Shown: in pieces, positions 9,277 through 20,144 of the stretch
How positions within the stretch are numbered: position 1 is the first letter of the stretch
Layout: the number at the start of each line of letters is the position of its first letter
Assembly: GCA_964458325.1 (NCBI GenBank)
Contig: CAYWIM010000052.1
Span: forward strand, 1 to 32,781
Direction: 5' to 3'
Origin: JAGMXM01 sp964458325
GTDB taxonomy: Bacteria; Verrucomicrobiota; Verrucomicrobiia; Limisphaerales; UBA1319
Length of the DNA stretch: 32,781 nt
Program-made: the position numbers and the translations under genes
The notes under the pieces: model-generated
What the model saw: only the letters and a program-made list of their open reading frames with translations
What the model was told of the DNA's origin: nothing
The model's database searches: none

Positions 9277-10233
9277 ATGAACATGAAATGGAACCGACGC
9301 CGATTTATCGGGGCGGGCCTGGCCGCCTCGACGGGCGCAATGGCTTTTCGTTTCGAGGAGAGCGCCCTGGCGGCTCAGGCGCAATCGGCCGCGCCGGCCC
9401 CGACCGCCCAGGCGGATCCATCGAAGATGCCCCGGGGCCGTATCGGCCGGCTTTCCATCAGCCGGATGATCTGCGGCGGGAACCTGATCAGCGGGTTCGC
9501 GCACAGCCGGGATCTGATCTACGTCTCTCGTCTGCTGAAGGAGTATTTCACGGACGCGAAGGTGTGCGACACCCTCGAGTCCTGCGAGCGGCACGGGATC
9601 GACACGGCGATCCTCCGTCTGGACGAGAGCACCCTGCGGATCCTCAAGGCCTACCGTCGCGAGCGCGGCGGCAAGATCCAGTGGATCGCCCAGGTCCGCG
9701 TCAGCGAGCAGGATGTCGATTCGGAGATCCAGGAGGCGATCGACAACGGCGCGGTGGGGGCCTTCGTGCACGGCGGGGTGGGGGACTACTGGGCCCAGCG
9801 CGGGCGTCCGGAGATCCTGGCGCGATCGATCGACCTGATCCAGAAGAACGGCGCCGTGGCTGGCATTGCCGGGCACATGATCGAGGTGCCGATGATGTGC
9901 GAGAAGGAGGGGCTCAACCCCGACTTCTACATGAAGACGTTCAACGCCAAAAACTATTGGTCAGCCGGTCCGCAGGAGCGGCATGACAGCGTCTGGGAGG
10001 AGACCCCGGAGCAAACCAAGGCCTTCATGGAAAAGGTCCGCATCCCCTGGATCGCCTACAAGGTGCTCGGCGCTGGCGCCATTCATCCGCGCCAGGGATT
10101 CGACTACGCGTTCGCGCATGGGGCGGATTTCATTTGCGCGGGCATGTTCGATTTTCAGATCGCCGAGAACGTCGGCATTCTCCAGCAGGCGGTGGCTCGC
10201 AACCAGGAGCGCGCCCGGCCCTGGCGAGGCTGA
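9277..10233 (+). CDS. Tat-exported aldo/keto-reductase-like TIM-barrel protein
   Basis: 318 residues from the ATG at 9277, with a further ATG at 9283. The twin-arginine signal is NRRRFIGAGLAAS (6-18), followed by an Ala-rich cleavage region and a Pro/Ala linker. The mature part opens with GRIGRLSISRMICGGN, which resembles the first strand of aldo/keto reductases. It ends with IPWIAYKVLGAGAI and FICAGMFDFQIAENV, which match the last strands and helix of that barrel. The Asp-Tyr-Lys-His catalytic set of classical enzymes cannot be placed with confidence, so it may act differently. It lies 18 bases before the polysaccharide lyase gene and is probably co-transcribed with it, which suggests a role in sugar processing outside the cytoplasm. 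Confidence 0.7.
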   Translation: MNMKWNRRRFIGAGLAASTGAMAFRFEESALAAQAQSAAPAPTAQADPSKMPRGRIGRLSISRMICGGNLISGFAHSRDLIYVSRLLKEYFTDAKVCDTLESCERHGIDTAILRLDESTLRILKAYRRERGGKIQWIAQVRVSEQDVDSEIQEAIDNGAVGAFVHGGVGDYWAQRGRPEILARSIDLIQKNGAVAGIAGHMIEVPMMCEKEGLNPDFYMKTFNAKNYWSAGPQERHDSVWEETPEQTKAFMEKVRIPWIAYKVLGAGAIHPRQGFDYAFAHGADFICAGMFDFQIAENVGILQQAVARNQERARPWRG

Positions 10234-10251
10234 ACGCCCGATCCCCAGCTC

Positions 10252-12612
10252 ATGACGAAGAAACTCCTTCTGTGGGCCATCGCGCTTTGCGGTGTCGCGG
10301 CGTGCGGGATGGCTGCCGCGCCCATCCCGTGGGCCGAGCGCGAGCCCAAGCCGAACGAGGTGGGCTATCGTCCCGCCGACGGCGCGACGGTGCGGCTGAA
10401 TCCGCCGTCGTTCATCTGGCTGCACGAGCCTGGCGCCCGGCAGTATCGAATCCAATGGTCGCCGAATCCGGACTTCACCGGGGCGACGGCGGTCGAGAGA
10501 ATTTCATTCAACACCTACACGGATCGTCGGGCGTGGGATCCCGGCCGGTATTACTGGCGCTACGGATTCACCGACTCGGAAAACCGGACCTCGGCCTGGA
10601 GCCGCGTTCGGTCGGTGGACGTTCCGGCCGACGCGGAGGCATTCCCGATGCCGGGGCGGGCGGAGCAGCGCGCGCGCGTCCCTGCGGGGCATCCGCGGCT
10701 GTTCCTGCGGCCGGAGGATCTGCCGCGTCTGCGCGCAGCCGCGCGGGGGGAGGGCGCCTCGAGCTTCGGCTCCCTGCGGGCGGAGGCCGACCGCCTGCTG
10801 CGGCGGGAGCCCACGCCGGAGCCGACGCGCCGGGGATCGGCGCGGGATCCTCTGCTGCGGGCCGACTGGTGGCCCAACCGCGAGCAGACCTTGCGGGCAT
10901 GCCAGGAAGCGGAGGTGCTGGCGTTCGTTTACCTCCTGACGGGCGAGGAGCGCTACGGCGCAGCCGCCCGGCGCTGGATCCTGCACCTGGCGGCTTGGGA
11001 CCCGGACGGCCCGACCAACTTCCGACTCAACTGCGAGGCCGCCAAGCCGCTGATCCACCGCCTGCCCCGCGCCTACGATTGGGCTTGGGATGCCTTGTCG
11101 GATACCGACCGGCAGACTGTCCAGAAGGCCATGCTCCGGCGCGCCCAGGACGCCTGGGTCAGCGGCGAGGTCCAGCGCGGCGTCGGGCACTTGAACAGCC
11201 CGTTCAACAGCCACGGCAACCGGATCTGGCACAAGCTGGGCGAATGCGCCATCGCCTTTCTGGGCGAAATCCCCGAGGCAGAGACATGGCTCGATTACGC
11301 CGTGAACAAGTTCCATGCCTGCTACCCGGTCTGGTCCGACGATGATGGCGGATGGCACGAAGGGGTGAGCTATTGGGCGGGCTACATGAGCAAGGCGGTC
11401 TGGTGGCTTCAGGTCGCCGATTCCGCCCTCGGGATCGATGGATTCAAGAAGCCGTTCTTCGCGCAGGTGGGGGACTTCCCGATGTACGTGGCGCCCCCGC
11501 ACTCGCCCAACATCGGGTTCGGCGATCTATCCTACCGGCCGGCTTCGTCCGGGTGGGGCGGGTTTCTCGAGTATTTCATCCGGGAGGCAAGCCAGCGGCC
11601 GGACGGAGGGCGCGCCGCCTACTGGCGCTGGTGGGCTCAGCAGTGGGGCATGGGCCAACAGGACGGGATCGCCGGCTTCCTCTACCAGGCCAATCTGCCG
11701 CCGTTGCCGAGCCCCAAAGCGCCCACCGACCTCCCCTTGTCCAAGGTCTTTCACGGGATCGGCGTTGCCAGCCTGCACACCACGTTGCTCGACAGCCGCG
11801 ATGACGTCCATTTTCTGTTCAAGTCCAGCCCCTATGGCACCCAAAGCCACGGGCATAACCCCCACAACAGCTTTCAATTGAACGCCTATGGCGAGGCCTT
11901 GCTGACCACCTGCGTCTATCGCGACTGGCACGGCAGCCCGTTCCATTACCGATACGCCCACAGCACTCGGGCCCACAACGCCGTGCTCGTCAATGGCGAG
12001 GGACAGATTCAACACACGGCAGCTCCCCATGGCCGGATCGTGGATTTCCGGGCGACCCCAGGCTGGGATTATGTGGCGGGCGACGCGACGGGGGCTTACA
12101 GCAACCGCCTCGAACGCTACCTGCGCCACGCCGTGCTGGTGCGTCCGGACCTGATTGTGATTTACGACGATCTCGAGGCTCGAGCCCCCGCGACGTTCCA
12201 ATTCATGCTGCACGCCCTTGGCCCCTTCGACCTCGAGGCCGCCGGCCACCGTTTGCGCGTGGATCAGCCTCAGGCCGGAGTCCTTGTCCAATACTGTCCG
12301 CCGGCGCCTCTTCGGTTCCGGCAGTCGGATGGGTTCGAGCCGCCGCCGGAACGACCGTTCCCCAACCAATGGCATATCGAGGCGGCCACGGCTGAGCCGC
12401 GGATTGCCTTGGGCATGATCACCGTTCTGGCCCCTTATCGAGCCGGGAAAGCGCCGGCCTTGAGCGCCGCTCGCCTGGAATCCTCGACTGCCCTGGGCGT
12501 TCGCATCGAACGCGATGGCCAGCCGAAAACCGTCGGATTCCGCAAGCCCGGCGTCGCTGGCCCGGTCCGATTGGATGATCTGGAATTTGAAGGCCCGGTC
12601 GGCGTGCGGTAG
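10252..12612 (+). CDS. heparinase II/III family polysaccharide lyase with N-terminal DUF4962-like domain
   Basis: A 786-residue exported protein. The signal peptide is at 1-22; VAAC at 15-18 could be a lipobox, making it a lipoprotein, or the cut may fall after AAA. A fibronectin-like DUF4962-type domain (about 30-125) precedes an alpha/alpha toroid (about 145-520) and a C-terminal beta-sandwich (about 525-785). The toroid contains NSHGN (319-323) and HEGVSYW (369-375), which supply the Asn/His and Tyr typical of the active site. SHGHNPHNSFQLNAYGEAL (532-550) is the family's His-rich motif near the metal site. Such enzymes cleave uronic-acid polysaccharides (alginate, heparin-like, ulvan or chondroitin types) by beta-elimination, and the substrate is not decided by the sequence. 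It follows the Tat TIM-barrel gene by 18 bases. Confidence 0.87.
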   Translation: MTKKLLLWAIALCGVAACGMAAAPIPWAEREPKPNEVGYRPADGATVRLNPPSFIWLHEPGARQYRIQWSPNPDFTGATAVERISFNTYTDRRAWDPGRYYWRYGFTDSENRTSAWSRVRSVDVPADAEAFPMPGRAEQRARVPAGHPRLFLRPEDLPRLRAAARGEGASSFGSLRAEADRLLRREPTPEPTRRGSARDPLLRADWWPNREQTLRACQEAEVLAFVYLLTGEERYGAAARRWILHLAAWDPDGPTNFRLNCEAAKPLIHRLPRAYDWAWDALSDTDRQTVQKAMLRRAQDAWVSGEVQRGVGHLNSPFNSHGNRIWHKLGECAIAFLGEIPEAETWLDYAVNKFHACYPVWSDDDGGWHEGVSYWAGYMSKAVWWLQVADSALGIDGFKKPFFAQVGDFPMYVAPPHSPNIGFGDLSYRPASSGWGGFLEYFIREASQRPDGGRAAYWRWWAQQWGMGQQDGIAGFLYQANLPPLPSPKAPTDLPLSKVFHGIGVASLHTTLLDSRDDVHFLFKSSPYGTQSHGHNPHNSFQLNAYGEALLTTCVYRDWHGSPFHYRYAHSTRAHNAVLVNGEGQIQHTAAPHGRIVDFRATPGWDYVAGDATGAYSNRLERYLRHAVLVRPDLIVIYDDLEARAPATFQFMLHALGPFDLEAAGHRLRVDQPQAGVLVQYCPPAPLRFRQSDGFEPPPERPFPNQWHIEAATAEPRIALGMITVLAPYRAGKAPALSAARLESSTALGVRIERDGQPKTVGFRKPGVAGPVRLDDLEFEGPVGVR

Positions 12613-12661
12613 CCCGATCCGGGCGGCGTCGGGCGAATCGGCGTGGCCGGCCTGCGCTCTC

Positions 12662-13252
12662 CTACATCGCCCCGCGGGCCAGATTCAGGAGGAAGGCGCG
12701 GGTCAGAACATGGCCGATCCCGCTGAGCGCCACGCAGACGAAGACGACCATCAGATAGAGTCCGAATCCCTTGGTGGGGGGTGGCCGGAGCATGTGCCCG
12801 GTCCCGCCGTAAAGCGTGAGGGCGGATCCGAAGGCGCCAACACCATAGCAGAGCCAGGTCGGCAGCGCGGGATGGCAGTCCAGCAACCGAGCGCCGAAGA
12901 CGGGGCCCAAGCCATACGCGACCAGCACGAAGCTCGAGTTGAATGGCACCTCATAGTGGAATCCGTTCCCCAGCCACCATGTGGCGACCGTGGCGACAAT
13001 CACCACCCCCAACCCGATCCCGCACTCGACCAAACCAAACCGAACCGCGGACTCGACCGGGTAACGGATCAATAGTCCAAATTGACCGACGGGATCGCCC
13101 CAACGCACCAACCCCCAGCTCTCCGCCGCAGAGGTCAAGACCATCCACGGCAATAGATAGAGGATCAGCACCCGGAACGGATGACTCTTGGCCTCGCCGA
13201 TTGTTTCCCAGGTGGATGCTGGACTGACCACCAACTTCAGAGCCCATAACAT
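12662..13252 (-). CDS. Yip1-family membrane protein
   Basis: A 196-residue integral membrane protein with about five hydrophobic segments. The N-terminus (LVVSPASTWETIGE, then LILYLLPWMVLTSAAESWG) matches the start of bacterial Yip1-domain proteins, whose function is not known. I start it at the ATG at 13252. The open frame runs further upstream to 13465, but that part is Arg-rich, unlike a protein of this family, and overlaps a noncoding-looking region. No strong Shine-Dalgarno is seen. It converges on the lyase gene with 49 bases between them. Confidence 0.75.
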   Translation of the reverse strand: MLWALKLVVSPASTWETIGEAKSHPFRVLILYLLPWMVLTSAAESWGLVRWGDPVGQFGLLIRYPVESAVRFGLVECGIGLGVVIVATVATWWLGNGFHYEVPFNSSFVLVAYGLGPVFGARLLDCHPALPTWLCYGVGAFGSALTLYGGTGHMLRPPPTKGFGLYLMVVFVCVALSGIGHVLTRAFLLNLARGAM

Positions 13253-13612
13253 GGTTCTGCCAGTGTAGTGGGCTTTGACCGCCTGACAATCAAAATGGGA
13301 GCGGGCACGGAACCTGCTCCTCGCGGATGCGAGAGCGGTCTTTGAAAACGGCTGAAGGCGTGAGGCTCCAAAGGTTGGGCAGAGCGTCGGTCTTGGCCAT
13401 GGGGCTGGGGAGCGCCGACCTTTGTGTCGGCTCGAGCGGTCGGCACTTCCAACCACGCCGGGCATGTAACGGAGGATTGCGCGGGGCGAGGCGGGTCCAT
13501 CATAGTGGCCGGGTGGTTCGGGGGTTCGGCCGGCTCGGCGCGGTCGATCGGGCGCGCCGGGTGGCGCGGCTCGTGCGATCGGGCCGGAGCGGGCCTCTCG
13601 GAGCGCTCAATC
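13253..13612. other. 360-base divergent intergenic region with repeat-like hairpins
   Basis: Lies between the Yip1-like gene (minus) and the VanZ-like gene (plus). Open frames cross it, but their translations are Arg/Gly-rich and look like shadows. A perfect hairpin, GCCGAC with GTCGGC (13414-13419 and 13426-13431), is followed by a second copy of GGTCGGC at about 13438-13444. The block from about 13340 to 13470 looks like a dispersed intergenic repeat or a small structured RNA, and I cannot decide which. Confidence 0.35.
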
Positions 13613-14104
13613 ATGCCACTTGCCGATTCCCGGATGGCGGCCCCGCCGGCTGCACGAGCCGGATGGATCCGCTGGCTGCCGGCGATCATCTGGATGGCCC
13701 TGATTTTTTGGGGGTCGACCGATGCATTGTCCGTGCGCCACACCTCGCGTTTTCTGGCGCCGCTGCTGCGCTGGCTGGCGCCGGGCATCCACGAGACCAC
13801 GATCGCCCAGGTCCAGTGGGCGATTCGAAAGGGCGGCCACGCGTTCGAGTATGCGGTGTTGGCGGGTTTGTACCTTCGGGCCTTGAGGCGGCCTGCGGGA
13901 AACGGTGCGAGCCGGGGGCGTGCCGGGCGAACGGCGTTCGTCGCCTGGCTGCTGGCCGTCGCCTACGCCTTGTCCGATGAGTGGCATCAGTCATGGGTGG
14001 CCAGCCGATACGGATCGGCGTTGGATGTGGGGGTGGATGCCCTGGGGGCATTTGCGGGCGTGTGGGTGGTCTCGGTGTGGAGCGCCCGCCGGGGGCGCCG
14101 GTGA
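13613..14104 (+). CDS. VanZ-like family membrane protein
   Basis: A 163-residue protein with about four hydrophobic segments. It has the family's conserved polar sites: RKGGHAFEYAVLAG (about 71-84, with His and Glu), DEWHQSWVASRYGS (about 121-134), and then the DVGVDALGAFAG helix. VanZ-like proteins are small membrane proteins of mostly unknown role; the name comes from teicoplanin resistance, which should not be assumed here. The ATG at 13613 has a GGAG about ten bases upstream. A longer frame from 13424 exists, but its extra residues do not look like protein. It ends 6 bases before comEC, so the two are very likely one operon. Confidence 0.85.
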   Translation: MPLADSRMAAPPAARAGWIRWLPAIIWMALIFWGSTDALSVRHTSRFLAPLLRWLAPGIHETTIAQVQWAIRKGGHAFEYAVLAGLYLRALRRPAGNGASRGRAGRTAFVAWLLAVAYALSDEWHQSWVASRYGSALDVGVDALGAFAGVWVVSVWSARRGRR

Positions 14105-14110
14105 CGGGCT

Positions 14111-16606
14111 ATGAAACGGCCGCTGCTGATCGCGGCGGCCGGGTATGCCGCGGGGGTGCTGGGCGCGGCGGCCGCGACGCACCCATGGACGTGGCCTTGC
14201 CTGGCGGGTGCGGTGCTGGCGGCGGGGATCGGCTTCCTGCAACAGGGCAGTGCGGCGCGTTGGGTCGTGCCGCTGGCGGTCTGCGGCGCGCTCCATTTCT
14301 GGCTGCGCACGGAACCGATCTCGCCCCATGACCTGCGGCGCTGGGCGGGCAACTCGCCCCGGCTCGTATCCGTGCGCGGCCGGATGCTGCACACGCCGGT
14401 CGAAAGCGTCGGCCGGATTGGGAACCGGGATTATCGGCAGTCGCGGGTGGCGATCGAAGCCGGCGAGGTCCAAGGAACCGGCGGCTGGAAGCCGGCCCGA
14501 GGACGCCTGCTGGCCACGATCCGCGACACGCTGGGGCCGGAGTATTACGGCGGGTGCCTTGTCGAGGTGACTGGCGTTTTGGAGCGGCCGCCGGGAGCGG
14601 TTGCCCGCGGCCTGTTCGATTACCGCCGGCATCTCGAGTGGCAGGGGATCCATTCCCTGTTGCGAACCGATGGGCCCGCGGATTGGCGCCGGCAAGCCGG
14701 GGACCATCCGCCGCGGCCGTGGTCGGACCGATGGTGCGCATGGGCTCAGAGCGCGCTGACCCGCGGCCTGCCGGCCGAAGACGAGCCGGTCCGCCTGATG
14801 TGGGCGATGGTGCTGGGCTGGAGGCCAGCCCTGACCGATGAGGTCAGCGAGCCGTTCATGCGGACCGGCACGATGCACATCTTCGCCATCAGCGGCCTGC
14901 ACATCGTGCTGATCGCCGAGATCCTGGTCGCGGTCCTTCTGGTGGCGCGGTGTCCCCGGCGATGGTGCGGGCTTGCGGTGGTGCCAGCCATCTGGGGATA
15001 CACGGCGGCGACGGGCTGGCAGCCCTCGGCCGTGCGAGCCACGTTGATGATGAGCCTGGTGATCGGGGGCTGGAGCCTCCAGCGGCCCGGCGATCCGATC
15101 AATTCGCTGGCGGGCGCGGCATTCATTCTGATGGTGTGGGATCCGCGCCAGCTGTTCCAAGTGGGATTCCAGCTGTCATTTGCGGTGGTGCTGGCGCTGG
15201 CGGTGGGGCTGCCCCCCTTGCGGGAAGGATGGTGGGGATCGGCCCCGTCATCGGCCTGGGCGCCGGCTCCGGCAGCGTCCCGCCTGCGAGGCGCCATTGG
15301 CGGCACAATCCGATGGCTGAAATCAAGCGGCGCGGTCTCGCTGGTGGCGTGGATGGGATCCCTGCCTCTCATCGCTCATTACTTCCATCTGGTGACGCCG
15401 ATCTGCATGGCGGCCAATTTGATCGTGGTGCCGCTCAGCGCGCTCGCGCTGGTTTCCGCCCTGGGCAGCCTGGCCTGCAGCGTCGCCTGCCCTACGGTGG
15501 GCGAGCTGTTCAATCACAGCGGCTGGCTCTGGATGAAGCTCATGGCGGACATCTGCGACGGGTTGGCGGCTGTCCCGGGCGCGTTTTCCTATATCCGATC
15601 CCCCGGGCCGATCGGTATTCTGGCCGCCTATGCCGCCATGGGATGCTGGATGTTCCTGGCCCGGACCCCGTCCGTTCGATGGCGATGGGCGGCCGGATCG
15701 AGCACCGCTGTCGCGCTGGCCGTATGGCTCCTTCCCGGGCGCGTGGGGAGCATGGCCGAAATCATCGTGCCGGCCTTGCGAAGCGGCGGGGCGATATGGG
15801 TCGATTGCGCCGGGTGGCGCCAGGATCTTCTGGTGGATGCCGCCGATGCCAGCGGCGCAAAGGCCGTGCTGGCGCCGTTGCTGCAATCCAGGGGTGTGAA
15901 TCGCATGGGGCCAATGGCCTTGACGCACGGGGACGCGCGCCACGCAGGCGGGGCCCTCGTCGTTTGGGAAACCTGGCGTCCGGATGAGGTGTGGCGAAGC
16001 GAGATCCGATTCCGATCTCCGGTATATCGCCAGGCAGTCGCATGGCTCGAACGGGAGGGAATCCAGACCCGCCACGAGATCGTCCCCGGGAGCGTGGGCG
16101 ATTGGCGGCGGTGGCATCCCCAGCCGGGCGACGCCTTCTCGAGAGCGGACGACGGGGCGTTGGTGCTCGGCGGTGTCCTGCACGGAATTCGCGTGGCTCT
16201 AGTGTCGGATCTGGGCCCCAAGGGCCAGCAGGCCCTGCTCGAGCGGCCCGGGCTCGGGTCCGTGGACATCCTGATCGCCAACATCCCATCGCCGGGCGAG
16301 CCTCTCACGGACGACCTTCTGGCGGCGCTCGATCCGCAATTGATCGTCGTGCAGTCCGGGGACTACCCGGCCAACGAGCGGCTCGGGCCGGCGGTCCGCG
16401 ACCGGTTGGCGGCGCTCGGCCGGCCCGTGGTCTGCACGGAGGAATCGGGCACGGCCACCGTCCGCATCCGCTCCGGCGGGCGATGGGAAGTCGAAACGAT
16501 GGCCGGCAAGCGATGGAGCGGCCGGGGCCGGGCTGCCGATGGTGCCCGGCCAAAAGAAGACGGGTGCGATTCAAAGTGTCGCCCATCAACGAGCCGGCAG
16601 GAATGA
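14111..16606 (+). CDS. comEC: ComEC/Rec2-family DNA-uptake channel protein
   Basis: An 831-residue membrane protein matching ComEC, which in competent bacteria carries single-stranded DNA through the inner membrane. The N-terminal membrane segments and OB-type DUF4131 region span about 1-200. The competence domain follows, with the hallmark FAISGLHI at 258-265 and multiple helices up to about 545. A C-terminal metallo-beta-lactamase-like domain spans about 548-795. Its metal motif is atypical: THGDARHAGG (605-614) has Arg610 where ComEC proteins normally carry the Asp of HxDxDH. The nuclease-like activity proposed for this domain may therefore be changed or lost. The last 40 residues are basic and low in complexity. 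It is coupled to the VanZ-like gene upstream. No other competence gene is in the window. Confidence 0.9.
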   Translation: MKRPLLIAAAGYAAGVLGAAAATHPWTWPCLAGAVLAAGIGFLQQGSAARWVVPLAVCGALHFWLRTEPISPHDLRRWAGNSPRLVSVRGRMLHTPVESVGRIGNRDYRQSRVAIEAGEVQGTGGWKPARGRLLATIRDTLGPEYYGGCLVEVTGVLERPPGAVARGLFDYRRHLEWQGIHSLLRTDGPADWRRQAGDHPPRPWSDRWCAWAQSALTRGLPAEDEPVRLMWAMVLGWRPALTDEVSEPFMRTGTMHIFAISGLHIVLIAEILVAVLLVARCPRRWCGLAVVPAIWGYTAATGWQPSAVRATLMMSLVIGGWSLQRPGDPINSLAGAAFILMVWDPRQLFQVGFQLSFAVVLALAVGLPPLREGWWGSAPSSAWAPAPAASRLRGAIGGTIRWLKSSGAVSLVAWMGSLPLIAHYFHLVTPICMAANLIVVPLSALALVSALGSLACSVACPTVGELFNHSGWLWMKLMADICDGLAAVPGAFSYIRSPGPIGILAAYAAMGCWMFLARTPSVRWRWAAGSSTAVALAVWLLPGRVGSMAEIIVPALRSGGAIWVDCAGWRQDLLVDAADASGAKAVLAPLLQSRGVNRMGPMALTHGDARHAGGALVVWETWRPDEVWRSEIRFRSPVYRQAVAWLEREGIQTRHEIVPGSVGDWRRWHPQPGDAFSRADDGALVLGGVLHGIRVALVSDLGPKGQQALLERPGLGSVDILIANIPSPGEPLTDDLLAALDPQLIVVQSGDYPANERLGPAVRDRLAALGRPVVCTEESGTATVRIRSGGRWEVETMAGKRWSGRGRAADGARPKEDGCDSKCRPSTSRQE

Positions 16607-16648
16607 CGGCCTGCGCCGCCGCGTCAGGCAGACCCGGGCTCGAAATGA

Positions 16649-16676
16649 AACCGCCGGCGCTTGAACGCCGGCGGTT
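16649..16676. terminator. hairpin between convergent comEC and hppA
   Basis: A perfect 11-bp GC-rich inverted repeat (16649-16659 with 16666-16676) has a 6-nt loop and lies between the two convergent stop codons. Neither side has a T run, so it is at best a weak intrinsic terminator or an mRNA 3'-end stabiliser. Confidence 0.5.
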
Positions 16677-16745
16677 CGCTCGAGGATTTGAACAGAGTTG
16701 GCTGCGGAACCGCCTCCGCACGTCGGCGGTCACGCGCCGGGTTTC

Positions 16746-19181
<2,436 letters not shown>

Positions 19182-19219
19182 AATTTCCTTTGGTGTCATC
19201 AATTGCTGCTCGACGGCGC

Positions 19220-19283
19220 TTTTCCCCGGTCTCGCCCGGGAAAAACGAGCCTTTGGCCTATTGAAAGTCGGGAAAGCTGTCAA
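19220..19283 (-). promoter_or_regulatory. hppA leader: -35-like box and inverted repeat
   Basis: On the minus strand a perfect TTGACA lies at 19278-19283, but the matching -10 position (TAGGCC at 19255-19260) is poor. Downstream, an imperfect 10-bp inverted repeat (19220-19229 with 19235-19244, one mismatch) would form a hairpin in the leader about 40 bases before the start codon. It has no T tract. It could be an operator or an mRNA structure. Confidence 0.3.
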
Positions 19284-19418
19284 GAGCATTAGCGGCTATT
19301 TCCAACAACGCCGCTTGCAGCCGATGACGGAAGACAGTGGATTTCGCCGATGGATCCAATTCCATCGCAATTGGTTATCGGCTAATTAACCCCTCGAGGC
19401 AGGCCGAATTCCACCCAA

Positions 19419-20144
19419 TCACCGAGCAGGGATTTCGCGGATGCGGATGTTGCGAAACCAGACTTCGCCTCCGTGGTCCTGGAGGAGGATGGGGCCCTTG
19501 ACCTTCTCGCCAAAGCCGGGAACATCCTTGAACTTGCTTTGGGCGATCGCCTCCTTGAGCTGTGGGCTGGCGAGCGTGTAGGAGACAACCTTCTCCCCGT
19601 TGAGCCAATGCTCGACCTCGAGGCCGCGCACGATGATTCGGGACCGATTGAACTGGCCGGCGGGCCGCAGGGGCGGACGGGTGGGTGGGATCAAATCGTA
19701 GAGCGAAGCCGTGCTGCCTTTGCCGGGCGGACGCTTGGCCAGCGCGGCCGCGTCGTCCAGCATCTGATACTCGTGGCCGATGGCCCTCCCGCGCTTCTCG
19801 CTGATCATGTATTTGACGCCGCCGTTGGCGCCCGGCCCCAGCCGCCATTCCCATTCGAACTCGAAGTCGGCGAATTGGGCTGTGGTGACGATATCGCCGC
19901 CGCCGCCGCTCCTGAGGTGCTTGAGGCAGCCGTCTTCGATGGTCCAGCCCTTCTTCGGAAAATCGGTCTGGTTGAACCCGCGCCATCCCTGAGTCGTGCG
20001 GCCGTCGAGGAGAGGGATCCAACCTGCCGCATCCGGATCGGGTTGCCCCGCCCAAACCCACGGCCCCATCCAGACCATCGCCCATCCTGCCAAGGCGGCG
20101 CGACCTGCCAACGCCAGAAACATGCTCGAGAACCGATTCATCAT
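19419..20144 (-). CDS. secreted DUF1080 protein (3-keto-disaccharide hydrolase family)
   Basis: A 241-residue protein with a Sec signal peptide (about 1-32, ending WAG). One concanavalin-like beta-sandwich of the DUF1080 family follows. Visible motifs are WIPLLDGRTTQGWRGF (42-57), GANGGVKYMI (105-114), GHEYQMLDD (123-131) and, at the end, GPILLQDHGGEVWFRNIRIR. Characterised members hydrolyse 3-keto-glycosides or bind glycans, and many remain unassigned. The ATG pair at 20144 and 20141 is preceded by AAAGGAC at a good distance. It lies upstream of hppA on the same strand with a 237-base gap, so shared transcription is uncertain. Two Tat-exported Gfo/Idh/MocA enzymes elsewhere in the window could supply keto-sugars. 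Confidence 0.9.
   Translation of the reverse strand: MMNRFSSMFLALAGRAALAGWAMVWMGPWVWAGQPDPDAAGWIPLLDGRTTQGWRGFNQTDFPKKGWTIEDGCLKHLRSGGGGDIVTTAQFADFEFEWEWRLGPGANGGVKYMISEKRGRAIGHEYQMLDDAAALAKRPPGKGSTASLYDLIPPTRPPLRPAGQFNRSRIIVRGLEVEHWLNGEKVVSYTLASPQLKEAIAQSKFKDVPGFGEKVKGPILLQDHGGEVWFRNIRIREIPAR

Noticed and set aside
13253..13465. N-terminal extension of the Yip1-like protein to 13465
   Set aside because: The extra 71 residues are Arg/Pro/Ser-rich and unlike the family, and the ATG at 13252 gives a proper start for a Yip1 protein.
13424..13612. N-terminal extension of the VanZ-like protein to 13424
   Set aside because: The additional residues are Gly/Arg/Ser-rich and precede a good start at 13613.
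13613..14104. VanZ-like gene as a glycopeptide-resistance determinant
   Set aside because: Only the family name suggests it. There are no vanH, vanA, vanX or vanRS genes nearby, and the partner gene is comEC.
13991..15160. A 389-codon minus-strand frame antisense to VanZ/comEC
   Set aside because: Arg/Pro/His-rich translation with no recognisable domain. The plus strand holds the conserved VanZ and ComEC motifs.
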